64,000 nt of DNA from assembly GCF_019734195.1 (NCBI RefSeq), contig NZ_JAASHM010000011.1:1-64000 (forward strand), written 5' to 3'. Every line of letters begins with the position of its first letter. The stretch's first letter is position 1. Position numbers and translations under genes: made by a program. This DNA is from Clostridium sp. K13 (GTDB lineage: Bacteria; Bacillota; Clostridia; Clostridiales; Clostridiaceae). Under the pieces are notes generated by a model. That model was not told where the DNA came from and ran no database searches. It saw only the letters and a list, made by a program, of their open reading frames with translations. Positions 18,395 through 26,435 of this stretch are shown here, piece by piece.

Positions 18395-18676
18395 TTATTC
18401 ATTTATAACAACGTTTTCTTCCTCTACTGCAGCTTCATAAGCCTTTAAAATAGATTCTTGAATTTTTTCCCTAGTATCTGTGTTTATTGGATGAGCAATA
18501 TCTTTAAATTCTCCATCCGGTGTTTTTCTACTTGGCATTGCAATAAATAAACCATTTTGTCCTTCGATAACTTTAATATCATGAACAACGAATTCATTAT
18601 CAAATGTTATAGAAACTATAGCTTTCATTTTTCCTTCTGCTGCTATCTTTCTAATTCTAACGTCTGTGATTGTCAT
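18395..18676 (-). CDS. spoVG: Septation/sporulation regulator SpoVG
   Basis: A 93-residue nucleic-acid-binding protein with the family core [29 protein letters not shown] and [20 protein letters not shown]. SpoVG affects asymmetric septation in Bacillus and binds DNA and RNA in other Firmicutes. The ATG follows a GGAGGTG site. It has a terminator of its own and a candidate sigma-H promoter, matching the known sigma-H control in B. subtilis. Its position between purR and glmU is conserved, but yabJ, which intervenes in Bacillus, is absent. Confidence 0.97.
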   Translation of the reverse strand: MTITDVRIRKIAAEGKMKAIVSITFDNEFVVHDIKVIEGQNGLFIAMPSRKTPDGEFKDIAHPINTDTREKIQESILKAYEAAVEEENVVINE

Positions 18677-18709
18677 TTCACTACACCTCCAGTTGCTTTA
18701 TAATAATTT

Positions 18710-18735
18710 ATTTCTATAAAAAGTTTAAAAATCCT
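18710..18735 (-). promoter_or_regulatory. Candidate sigma-H promoter of spoVG
   Basis: On the minus strand AAAGGATTT (AGGATTT at 18729-18735) is followed 14 bases later by GAAAT (18710-18714), close to the sigma-H form RNAGGAWWW ... RNNGAATWW with one mismatch in GAAT. It lies 34 bases upstream of the spoVG start. Sigma-H control is established for spoVG in B. subtilis; here it is an inference. Confidence 0.5.
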
Positions 18736-18796
18736 TTTTTTTACTTAATTTTTTTTAAAATTTTCCATATATTATTTTAAAGCAACTGTATTTATA

Positions 18797-19612
18797 TTAT
18801 TTTATAAATGCAGACGGTCTAACGTTAAGTCTTTCCTCTTCTTTATTGTATTCTAAATCAATAATTGAAATATAATCAGTAGTTCTCTTATTTTCTATTC
18901 CAACATTATCTACAAGAACTCCTGTTCCAACTAATTCACTCTCAAATTCTTTTAAAAGAGCTCTAATTCCTTCAGCAGTTCCACCACCTCTTAAAAAGTC
19001 ATCTATAAATACACATTTACTTGATGGTTTCATACATTTTTTAGCTAATGCCATTTGTTGAATTCTTCCACTTGTGCCTGATACATAATTAATTGTAACT
19101 GTTGGCCCTTCAGTAATTTTATTATCTTTTCTTATTATTACAAGCTCTATACCAAGACTTTTAGCTACTTCATAAGCTAAAGGGATTCCTTTTGTTTCAA
19201 CTGTAACTATATAATCAATATTCATATTTTGAAAATGTGAAGCTAAAATAACCCCTGCTTTACTTACTATTTGCGGATTGTACATTATATCTGTTAAATA
19301 AACAAAATTACCTGGTACAATTCTTCCATCCTCTAGTAATGCCTCACATAATTCATTTGCAAAATCTTCTCTTGCTTTTTGACCCATTGCAGGAATAAAC
19401 TTAATTCCTCCAGCTGCACCTGAAATAGTTTCTATAGATCCCATCTCTAATTTCTCTAATACTTCTCTCACTATTACTATATCTTCACTAATAGTAGACT
19501 TAGCTGCATTTAAAAGTTCCGAAAATCTATTTAATCCTATAACTTTATTAGGAGTTTCTATTAATATCTTTGTAATGGCTACAACTCTATTATTTCTACT
19601 TAATTTTTCCAC
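18797..19612 (-). CDS. purR: Purine operon repressor PurR (Bacillus type)
   Basis: A 271-residue protein with an N-terminal winged helix (residues 1-72, NRFSELLNAAKSTISEDI) and a phosphoribosyltransferase-like effector domain with the PRPP loop VFIDDFLRGGGTAEG. In Bacillus PRPP binding releases PurR from PurBoxes at purine genes. The start codon is GTG, after a GGTGG site. It is divergent from murC across a 401-bp gap. No clear tandem PurBox was found in that gap, so autoregulation is not shown. Confidence 0.94.
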   Translation of the reverse strand: MEKLSRNNRVVAITKILIETPNKVIGLNRFSELLNAAKSTISEDIVIVREVLEKLEMGSIETISGAAGGIKFIPAMGQKAREDFANELCEALLEDGRIVPGNFVYLTDIMYNPQIVSKAGVILASHFQNMNIDYIVTVETKGIPLAYEVAKSLGIELVIIRKDNKITEGPTVTINYVSGTSGRIQQMALAKKCMKPSSKCVFIDDFLRGGGTAEGIRALLKEFESELVGTGVLVDNVGIENKRTTDYISIIDLEYNKEEERLNVRPSAFIK

Positions 19613-20013
19613 TTAATCCACCTTCCTTTTTTTCTCAAAAACACGAATTTTTTCAATTTATTTCACCCGAATATTCATATTTTATTCTATATTCCTTACA
19701 TTATCAATACTTTTTTAAGTTATTTATCACTAATTCTTAATATAAGTTATTTTCTATGTTTAAATATAAAATTTTATCTTTTTTCTTCCATTTATAAATG
19801 TTTTACTTCATATATATAATTTTGTTCTTTTTTTTATAAAATATTTTATATATTTTTTATTTTTTGTGTTCAACCTAGCAAATTTGTATATAATTATAAA
19901 TATATATTTAAATGAGAATCTAAATTTTAATTTAGTTAATTGAAGTTACATATAGTATTCTCATTAAATATTAAAAATAGGAATCTCATATTATAATTAA
20001 AGGGGTTGATATA
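19613..20013. other. Divergent purR-murC intergenic region
   Basis: This 401-bp AT-rich gap must hold both promoters. No promoter stands out as near-perfect. It contains half of the dispersed hairpin repeat (19907-19952, minus orientation) and, just after it, the inverted motif ATTCTCATT (19957-19965), complementary to AATGAGAAT at 19911-19919, which could form a large stem in the murC leader. Otherwise nothing is recognised. Confidence 0.6.
19907..19952 (-). repeat. Dispersed hairpin repeat, half copy D
   Basis: The reverse complement reads TGTAACTTCAATTAACTAAA ... ATTTAGATTCTCATTTA, which aligns with the second half of copy A (12271-12314) at most positions. An inner hairpin CTAAAT/ATTTAG is preserved. 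The first hairpin (ACAC/GTGT) is missing. It lies in the murC leader, opposite in orientation to murC. Confidence 0.6.
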
Positions 20014-21402
20014 TTGTCTTTTGATTTGAATACAAGTAAAAATAGAAAAGTACATTTTATTGGAATCGGCGGGGTAAGCATGAGTGGACTTGCTGCAGTC
20101 TTATTAACAAAAGGATTTACGGTATCTGGATCTGACGCTAAAGAATCTGAAGTTTTAAATAAATTAAGAGCGTCTGGTGCTGAAATTTACATAGGGCATA
20201 AAGGTGAAAACCTAAAAAATGTTGATTTAGTAGTATATACTGCTGCTATTCCTTCTACTAACCCTGAAATAATTGAAGCAAAAAATAAAAATATAGAATT
20301 AATGGATAGAGCTGAATTTTTAGGCTATATAATGAAGGGCCATAAATATAACGTTGCTGTTGCTGGTACTCATGGAAAAACAACAACAACTTCTATGCTT
20401 TCTCACATAACATTAAATGCAAATCTTGATCCTACAATATTAGTTGGTGGAGATGTTGATGCTATTCATGGAAATTATAAAATTGGTGAAAGTGAATATT
20501 TCGTAACAGAAGCCTGTGAATATAAAGCTTCATTTTTAAAATTCTATCCTTATATAGGAATAATATTAAATATCGATGCTGATCACTTAGATTATTACAG
20601 AGATATAAACCATATTGAAGATACTTTTAAAAAATTCTCTGATTTAATTCCAGCTGATGGATATCTAGTTGGTTGTGCAGAGGATAATAGAGTATTAGAA
20701 GTTCTTAATTATGCAAAGTGTAATACTCTAAGTTATGGATTTACAAAAGGTGATGTAACTGCAAATAATATTTCATTCAATAATAAAGGTTGTGCTACAT
20801 TTACAGTTTGTAAAGATGGTGAAGAATTATTTGATGTAACACTAAATACAACTGGTAAGCATAATATACTTAATTCACTTGCAACTATTTGTACTTCACT
20901 AATATTAAACATTCCTAAAGAAGCTATAATTAGTGGATTAGCTGATTGTAAGGGTGCCCATAAAAGATTTGAATACAAGGGTGAATTTAAAGGTGCTACT
21001 ATAATAGATGATTATGCTCATCATCCAGTTGAAATAAAAGCAACATTATCTACGGCACAACTTATTGATCACAACAAAACATATTGTGTATTCCAACCAC
21101 ACACTTATACTAGAACAAAAACACTTTTTGATGAATTTACAACTTGCTTCTCTTGTGCTGATGAATTAATATTAATGGATATCTATGCTGCAAGAGAAAA
21201 AGATACTGGATTAGTATCTTCTGATGAACTTGGAGATGCTATTAGAAAAACAGGATTAAATTGTATTAACCTTCATAGCCATCAAGAAGTTGCTGATTAT
21301 TTAGCATCAAAAATCCAACCTAAAGACCTAGTGCTTACAGTAGGTGCTGGAGATGTTGTTAAAGTTGGAGAGATGCTTTTAAATAAAACTCAAGATAAAT
21401 AA
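20014..21402 (+). CDS. murC: UDP-N-acetylmuramate--L-alanine ligase
   Basis: A 462-residue Mur ligase. It begins with the nucleotide-binding motif [14 protein letters not shown], carries the ATP P-loop [13 protein letters not shown] and ends in the glutamate/ligase domain ([11 protein letters not shown]). It adds L-Ala to UDP-MurNAc in the cytoplasm, the first amino acid step of peptidoglycan synthesis. The start codon is TTG, preceded by AAAGGGG. It diverges from purR, as in other clostridia, and a purine nucleoside phosphorylase gene follows 12 bases later. Confidence 0.97.
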   Translation: MSFDLNTSKNRKVHFIGIGGVSMSGLAAVLLTKGFTVSGSDAKESEVLNKLRASGAEIYIGHKGENLKNVDLVVYTAAIPSTNPEIIEAKNKNIELMDRAEFLGYIMKGHKYNVAVAGTHGKTTTTSMLSHITLNANLDPTILVGGDVDAIHGNYKIGESEYFVTEACEYKASFLKFYPYIGIILNIDADHLDYYRDINHIEDTFKKFSDLIPADGYLVGCAEDNRVLEVLNYAKCNTLSYGFTKGDVTANNISFNNKGCATFTVCKDGEELFDVTLNTTGKHNILNSLATICTSLILNIPKEAIISGLADCKGAHKRFEYKGEFKGATIIDDYAHHPVEIKATLSTAQLIDHNKTYCVFQPHTYTRTKTLFDEFTTCFSCADELILMDIYAAREKDTGLVSSDELGDAIRKTGLNCINLHSHQEVADYLASKIQPKDLVLTVGAGDVVKVGEMLLNKTQDK

Positions 21403-21414
21403 AGAGGTGATTTT

Positions 21415-22233
21415 ATGGATTTATTAACTCAAATTAAAGCGTCAGCTGATTTTATTTTAAAACAAAGCAAATACAAGCCTGAAATAGGATTAATCCTTGG
21501 TTCTGGTCTTGGATCATTAGCAGATACAATAGAAGACGCTGAATACTATAACTACTCTGATATTCCTAATTTTCCTACTTCAACTGTAGAAGGTCATGCT
21601 GGAAGATTAGTTATTGGTAAACTTGGTAATAAACAAGTTGTTGCTATGCAAGGAAGATTCCATTATTATGAAGGTTATTCTTTAGATAAAGTAACTTTCC
21701 CTGTAAGAGTAATGAAATTATTAGGTGTTTCAAAACTTATAGTTACAAATGCAGCTGGTGCTGTTAATAAAGATTTTAATGCAGGAGATTTAATGGTTAT
21801 TACTGACCACATTAACTTCTGTGGAGCAAATCCTTTATTTGGACATAATATTGATGAGTTTGGACCTAGATTCCCTGATATGTCTGAAGCTTATAACTTA
21901 GAGCTTAGAAATAAAGTTTTAGAAGCTGGTAAAGAATTAGGTATTAATTTACAGCAAGGAGTATATGTTATGTTCCCAGGACCTACATATGAAACTCCTG
22001 CTGAAGTAAGATTTGCTAGAGTTATGGGGGGAGATGCCGTTGGTATGTCTACTGTTCCTGAAGTAATTGTTGCAAATCACAGTGGTATTAAAACAGTTGG
22101 TATTTCTTGCTTAACAAATATGGCTGCTGGTATTTTAGACCAACCACTAAATCATGAAGAAGTTATAGAAACTTCTACTAGAGTTAAAAATGATTTCATA
22201 AACTTAATGAATAAAGTTATTGAAATAATATAG
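21415..22233 (+). CDS. punA: Purine nucleoside phosphorylase, trimeric type
   Basis: A 272-residue enzyme of the low-molecular-mass trimeric PNP family: LGSGLGSLAD for phosphate binding, TSTVEGHAGRLVIG, TNAAGAVN and GGDAVGMSTVPEV. It cleaves (deoxy)inosine and guanosine to base and pentose 1-phosphate for purine salvage. It lies 12 bases behind murC with an AGAGGTGA site and shares its terminator, so the two form an operon. The pairing with purR next door fits purine metabolism, though no regulatory site is visible. Confidence 0.93.
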   Translation: MDLLTQIKASADFILKQSKYKPEIGLILGSGLGSLADTIEDAEYYNYSDIPNFPTSTVEGHAGRLVIGKLGNKQVVAMQGRFHYYEGYSLDKVTFPVRVMKLLGVSKLIVTNAAGAVNKDFNAGDLMVITDHINFCGANPLFGHNIDEFGPRFPDMSEAYNLELRNKVLEAGKELGINLQQGVYVMFPGPTYETPAEVRFARVMGGDAVGMSTVPEVIVANHSGIKTVGISCLTNMAAGILDQPLNHEEVIETSTRVKNDFINLMNKVIEII

Positions 22234-22238
22234 AAAAA

Positions 22239-22272
22239 TAAAGCTCCAATTCGTCAGAGTCGGAGCTTTTAT
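22239..22272 (+). terminator. Intrinsic terminator of murC-punA
   Basis: An 8-bp stem, AAAGCTCC with GGAGCTTT, is followed by TTATTTT, six bases after the punA stop codon. Confidence 0.88.
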
Positions 22273-22405
22273 TTTCATAATATTACCTATATATTAAGGT
22301 AAAATAATATATTTTGCTAACATCAAAGATGTAAGTCTAACTAATAAAATTAACTAAATCATCTTCTGTTATTCTTATATCATATAACTTTTCATTATTC
22401 TAAGT

Positions 22406-23482
22406 CTATAATATAGTTATTTCCTTACTAACAGAGTTTAAAACTTCACATCCATCTTTAGTTACAAGAACTAAATCCTCTATTCTAACGCCTATATTAT
22501 CCTTAAGATAGATTCCAGGTTCAACAGAGAATATCATACCAGCCTTAACTTCATCATCATTAACAGAACTTACATTACCAAAATCATGACATTCAATTCC
22601 TATACTATGTCCTGTTCTATGTGTAAAGTATTCTCCATATCCAGCATCAGTTATTAAGTTTCTAGCCGCTTTATCTATATCTGAAAATTTAACCCCTTCT
22701 TTAATGATAGAAATTGCATTTTCATTTGCATTCTTTACTATATTGTAAATTTCAGCATGCTCTTTACTTGGCTCCTTACCTATAAATACAGTTCTAGTCA
22801 TATCTGAACAGTAATTTTTATACTTTCCTCCAATATCTAAAACTACACTATCCCCATCTTTAATTTTATCTTTTCCTGTTCCATGATGAGGATCTGCTCC
22901 ATTAGGACTTGTTGCTATTATCGGAGAAAATGAAAATCCAGAAGCCCCTTCTTCTTCATAAATTTCAGATAACATATTAGCATAATACTTTTCAGAATAA
23001 CCAGACTTTAAGTTTTTCCAAAGTTTTAACATAACAGCATCATTTATTCTAGAAGATTCCTTCATTATTTGAATTTCTTCCTCATCTTTTATCATTCTTA
23101 AAGTATCTATAATAGGTGATGAATTAACAAATGTCCTTACAACATTTCTCCCCATAAGATCTATTAAAAAATGTGATGGTAAATTTTTATCTACTCCTAA
23201 TACTTCACCTTTTCTAACTATATTAGATAATTTATCTATTGGATTTTCTATATCATCATACCAAACAATTTCCACCCCTAAATCCTCATTTATAGGGAAT
23301 AACTTGTTTACTATAAACTTATGATTACCATTTGAATCTAAATAAAGAGCTATTAGTCTCTCTCCTGAACGAATCATTTTTCCTGTTAAATAAAATATAG
23401 ATTCTGCTGAAGTAACTATTAATTGAGGAATTTTATTTTCCTCCATTTTAATTAGTACTTTTTTAACTCTAGAATCTTTCAT
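22406..23482 (-). CDS. M24-family Xaa-Pro aminopeptidase
   Basis: About 358 residues: an N-terminal creatinase-like domain (residues 1-130) and a pita-bread catalytic domain. The metal ligands are visible in VVLDIGGKYKNYCSDMTRT (two Asp), HRTGHSIGIECHD (His), FSVEPGIYL (Glu) and GVRIEDLV (Glu). It removes N-terminal residues before proline. The start is the ATG at MKDSRV, preceded by GGAGGTG; an upstream ATG lies inside that site. It is monocistronic between punA and the phosphodiesterase. A second, longer M24 enzyme lies at 50470-51729. Confidence 0.9.
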   Translation of the reverse strand: MKDSRVKKVLIKMEENKIPQLIVTSAESIFYLTGKMIRSGERLIALYLDSNGNHKFIVNKLFPINEDLGVEIVWYDDIENPIDKLSNIVRKGEVLGVDKNLPSHFLIDLMGRNVVRTFVNSSPIIDTLRMIKDEEEIQIMKESSRINDAVMLKLWKNLKSGYSEKYYANMLSEIYEEEGASGFSFSPIIATSPNGADPHHGTGKDKIKDGDSVVLDIGGKYKNYCSDMTRTVFIGKEPSKEHAEIYNIVKNANENAISIIKEGVKFSDIDKAARNLITDAGYGEYFTHRTGHSIGIECHDFGNVSSVNDDEVKAGMIFSVEPGIYLKDNIGVRIEDLVLVTKDGCEVLNSVSKEITIL

Positions 23483-23676
23483 ATGTAACACCTCCATATA
23501 CTATTTTTCTCTTCTTGTTTTTATAATAACTTAAAATTTTCATATTATCCATAATTTAATTTCTTACTTTTATCATTTTTTTTATTTATAGTGATATAAT
23601 TATTTTATAAATTAAATCTCTATTTTTTGGTAATAACCATATATAGTTTAACTTTAAATAATTGGAGGATAGTAAA

Positions 23677-24375
23677 ATGAAATTAGCAGTTATATCAGAT
23701 ATTCATGGGAATATATACGCACTAATGAAAGCTCTTGAAGATATAGATGATCAAAATATTGATAAAATAATTTGTTTAGGGGATTTAGTTGGATATGGAC
23801 CTCATCCAAATGAAGTTGTAGCCTTAATAAAAAGAAGAGAAATTCCTTGCATAAAAGGTAACTATGATGCTTCAGTTGTAGATGGCGACTTTACATATAT
23901 TAGAAACACTACAATAAACTCCTTTGCTCTCCCTTGGGCAAGTAACGAAGTTAGAGTTGCAAACAAATATTTTTTAGACTCATTGCCAACTTCACTTAAA
24001 TATAAATTTAATAAAGTTAATTTTCTTTTTACTCACGGAAGTCCTTATGCAATTAATGATTATTTATTCGAAGATGCCCCTAACACATTAGAAATTATGG
24101 AACAATTAGAAGATGATGTTTTAGTATGCGCTCATACTCACATACCATGTGCAAAAAAATTTGGAAATAAACTACTTATTAATGTTGGTAGTGTTGGAAA
24201 ACCTAAAATAGGAAAGCCTAATCCTACATATGCAATAATTGAAATTACTGATAATAGTGAAGTTAAGGTTACATTTAGATATTTAGACTATGAATTTAAA
24301 AGAATAGTTAAAGATTGTACTATGTTAAACTTTCCTGCATCAATTACTTCTTCTTATGAAACAGGGAAAGAATAA
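23677..24375 (+). CDS. Metallophosphoesterase, YfcE/MJ0936-like
   Basis: About 232 residues with the calcineurin-like phosphoesterase motifs in order: SDIHGN, GDLVGYGPHPNEV, GNYD, THGSP and AHTHIP, which together hold the two-metal site. Members hydrolyse phosphodiesters or phosphomonoesters; the natural substrate here is unknown. The ATG at MKLAVISD has a GGAGG site nine bases upstream, and the in-frame ATG before it overlaps that site. It is single-gene and convergent with the cytochrome-b5-like gene. Confidence 0.85.
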   Translation: MKLAVISDIHGNIYALMKALEDIDDQNIDKIICLGDLVGYGPHPNEVVALIKRREIPCIKGNYDASVVDGDFTYIRNTTINSFALPWASNEVRVANKYFLDSLPTSLKYKFNKVNFLFTHGSPYAINDYLFEDAPNTLEIMEQLEDDVLVCAHTHIPCAKKFGNKLLINVGSVGKPKIGKPNPTYAIIEITDNSEVKVTFRYLDYEFKRIVKDCTMLNFPASITSSYETGKE

Positions 24376-24409
24376 TCTTATTATTAAACTTCAAACTAAA
24401 CTAAGTACT

Positions 24410-24475
24410 AGTGAATAGATAAAAGTTAAGGTTAAATTATCCCTTACCTCTTTACTATTCACTTTTACTTTTTCT
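24410..24475. terminator. Hairpin between convergent genes
   Basis: A stem AGTGAATAG (24410-24418) with CTATTCACT (24455-24463), plus an inner AAGG/CCTT pairing, is followed on plus by TTTACTTTTTC. It probably ends the phosphodiesterase transcript and may also act on the opposing gene. Its right edge (24458-24474) shares 17 bases with 58839-58855 in inverted orientation. Confidence 0.6.
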
Positions 24476-24495
24476 CTAAAAAATGTTTTGAACTT

Positions 24496-25203
24496 TTATT
24501 CTACTATTGTTCCTACAATGCGTAGCTTCTTTAATATATCTGTCTCATTTTTATGACATGTCTTAAAATATTCCGTTAAATCTTTGCCTGCAGTTAATCC
24601 ATAATGACTTCCACTAATCCATTGATTCATAGATGTAACATCATATACAGTTCCATCAACCACTATATAAGCTAACGTGCCATTTTTCCCATCAAACTTA
24701 GCTATATCCTCAATCTTATAATATCTTAGTTCATCTCTGCTCTTAGAATCATTTTTTATCTTAGACTTAGAATCTTTATTAATATTATCTAATACCCCTA
24801 CAGCTACAGCATATTCCATTATAGCTAACTTATTCGAATGGCATTGAGCAAATTCCTTATCTAACACTTTTCCTGCTGTTATACCATAATGATTTCCTCC
24901 ACTCCATTTAGAGATGGCTGTTACATCATATATTATTCCTCCAACAGCTACATAAGCCTTTGCACCATTTTTACCATTATATTTAGCTAATTCTTCTACT
25001 GTAAAAATCCTTTGTGGTTGTATCTTTTTAACTATAGTTTTTACTTTATCTTTTTCTTCCTCTAAATACTCTGCAATTTCATCAAACACCTTTTCCATTA
25101 CTTTAATTATTGTCTCACAATATTCTTTTGGATATGTTTGCAATAAATTTTTAAGCTGATTGATTTCACAATATTTCTGTTGTAAAAAATCCTTTTTAGC
25201 CAT
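24496..25203 (-). CDS. Tandem cytochrome-b5-like heme/steroid-binding protein
   Basis: A 235-residue soluble protein: an N-terminal helical or coiled segment (1-62), then two cytochrome-b5-like domains (about 66-138 and 160-235) joined by a Lys/Ser/Asp-rich linker. Both repeats keep GKNG-AY-V--G-IYDVT and the paired histidines (His105 and His122; His200 and His217) in HYG and CH. No signal peptide is seen, so it should be cytoplasmic. Ligand is unknown: heme or a hydrophobic molecule. The ATG at MAKKD is preceded by GGAGG. It is divergent from the asnS leader. Confidence 0.82.
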   Translation of the reverse strand: MAKKDFLQQKYCEINQLKNLLQTYPKEYCETIIKVMEKVFDEIAEYLEEEKDKVKTIVKKIQPQRIFTVEELAKYNGKNGAKAYVAVGGIIYDVTAISKWSGGNHYGITAGKVLDKEFAQCHSNKLAIMEYAVAVGVLDNINKDSKSKIKNDSKSRDELRYYKIEDIAKFDGKNGTLAYIVVDGTVYDVTSMNQWISGSHYGLTAGKDLTEYFKTCHKNETDILKKLRIVGTIVE

Positions 25204-25249
25204 TATTTCCTCCAAAAAATATTCTTTAACTATATATTATGAAATTGAG

Positions 25250-25278
25250 TTGCAAATGTTAGCAAAGTATTGTAAAAT
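25250..25278 (+). promoter_or_regulatory. Promoter of the asnS T-box leader
   Basis: TTGCAA (25250-25255) and TAAAAT (25273-25278) are 17 bases apart, just upstream of the first T-box stem. Both elements differ from consensus at one or two positions. Confidence 0.65.
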
Positions 25279-25284
25279 CGTATT

Positions 25285-25614
25285 AATAAAATCACAAAAT
25301 TTTACTGACTATGATGAGAAGAGTAACTTTTGAAGGTAGTTTTAGCGAGTAAGGGATGGTGTAAGCCTTATACGATATCAACTGTGAAGAACATCTCTGA
25401 GTTTCTAACTGAACAAGTGAGAAAGGAAACACCTTTTCCTAAACGTCAAAGGTGTAAGTTCCATTAGCCAAATTCAAATTTGGAATTTCACTTAATTAGG
25501 CTTAGACGGCTAAATGTCGTTATTAATTTACTAAGTGGCCTTTTTATAGGCAATTTGGGTGGTACCACGTAAGTAATTCCTTTCGTCCCATTTTTTAGGG
25601 ATGAAGGGATTTTT
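25285..25614 (+). promoter_or_regulatory. T-box riboswitch (Asn) upstream of asnS
   Basis: The order of elements is diagnostic: a stem I start with GATGAGAAGAGTAAC, an AGGGATGG...GCC distal loop, a specifier loop, the T-box GGGTGGTACCACG (25556-25568) and a terminator (CCTTTCGTCCC/GGGATGAAGGG with seven Ts). The specifier reads AAC at 25390-25392 in GAAGAACATCTCTGAG, which is Asn. Uncharged tRNA-Asn would stabilise the antiterminator. Part of the leader is a copy of the dispersed repeat. An insertion element now lies between this leader and asnS. Confidence 0.95.
25425..25494 (+). repeat. Dispersed hairpin repeat, copy C, inside the T-box leader
   Basis: It runs GGAAACACC ... AAAGGTGTAAGTTCC ... 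TTTCACTTA with the same two-hairpin plan as copies A and B: ACACC with GGTGT, and CCAAATT with AATTTGG inside TAAGT/ACTTA. It lies between stem I and the T-box sequence, where stem II elements would be expected. Confidence 0.65.
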
Positions 25615-25656
25615 TTATTGCTTTTATTTAAATTTGAAAATAATAAAATATTTTTT

Positions 25657-26412
25657 GAATCTGTTAAGCTGATATGAAAAAATAGCTTGATTTTTCATAG
25701 AATTGCTCGCTCTTTGAAAATTATATAAGTTTAAAAGTTTTATTGCATGGCTAATAAGCCTGCAATAAAATTGATTTTTTGCAGGTTAAATAAAGGTATT
25801 AAATTTAATTAAGCTGCTGAGAACCAAGAGTTTTTAGCAAAGCTATCGCTAGCGAAGCCAGCAACTTCTGCTGGAGTACAGTTATTTAATGATCCATGTG
25901 GTCTAATAAAATTATAGTGAAAGATAAATAAGTAAATTAGGTTATTAGCTTTATCAAAAGAGTTAAATCCTTTTTTAGCTTTATACCAAGCTTTAAATGT
26001 CTTGTTAAATGATTCTATTAAGTTATTATTTACGTCACTAGACATTGGAGCTACAGGTAAATGTTCAGTATTTGGCAATACTGTAGCGGCAGCTTCATTA
26101 TACGAAGGTAATCTATCGGTTATAAAGTAAGTTCCCTTACCGCATCTAGGACATTTAGGACTATTAAGTTTAGGACGTCCGTCACCGTCGCCTATGGCGA
26201 ATTGGCGTTTACACTGCTTACATTGATACTTTTGTTTAGCCTGCTTATTCATACCAAACTTATATAGTTTATCAGAATTACAGCGTGGGCATTTTATATT
26301 AGTTTTGCTCATTGTTCTTCTCTCCTTTTCAAAGGGGGTATTATTTAGTCTCGCAAACTTATTGTATTTCCTTAGGTTGAGAAGAGCAATGTTCATATAA
26401 CTTAACAGATCG
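25657..26412 (-). mobile_element. IS6-like insertion element, internally deleted
   Basis: The element is 756 bp. Its ends are inverted repeats: 25659-25678 (ATCTGTTAAGCTGATATGAA) and the reverse of 26391-26410 (ATCTGTTAAGTTATATGAAC). The 8-bp TATTTTTT occurs immediately outside both ends (25649-25656 and 26413-26420), which fits an IS6-type target duplication, though it is low-complexity. It carries one shortened transposase gene. It separates the asnS T-box leader from asnS and is oriented against them. Confidence 0.8.
25809..26312 (-). pseudogene. Truncated DDE transposase with zinc ribbon
   Basis: A 167-residue reading frame. It starts with a zinc ribbon (Cys8, Cys11, Cys31, Cys34), then half of a second one (Cys54, Cys57), then jumps into the C-terminal catalytic part: FITDRLPSY (Asp66), NNLIESFNKTFKAW (Glu100) and YNFIRPHGSL. 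The region that should hold the first catalytic Asp is missing, so an in-frame deletion has fused the two ends. It should be inactive unless helped in trans. The ATG follows GGAGAG; an upstream extension lacks a ribosome site. Confidence 0.8.
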
Positions 26413-26435
26413 TATTTTTTTAACAGGAGGTTATT

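Noticed and set aside
19630..19680. Possible PurBox pair (CGAA motifs in CACGAATT and CCCGAATA) upstream of purR
   Set aside because: The two CGAA motifs are in the same orientation and about 26 bases apart, whereas PurBoxes are inverted with about 16-17 bases between; flanks match poorly.
22316..22352. Possible fifth copy of the dispersed hairpin repeat
   Set aside because: Only AAAGATGTAAGT and a loose AT-rich tail match; the paired arms are not preserved, so it is not listed as a copy.
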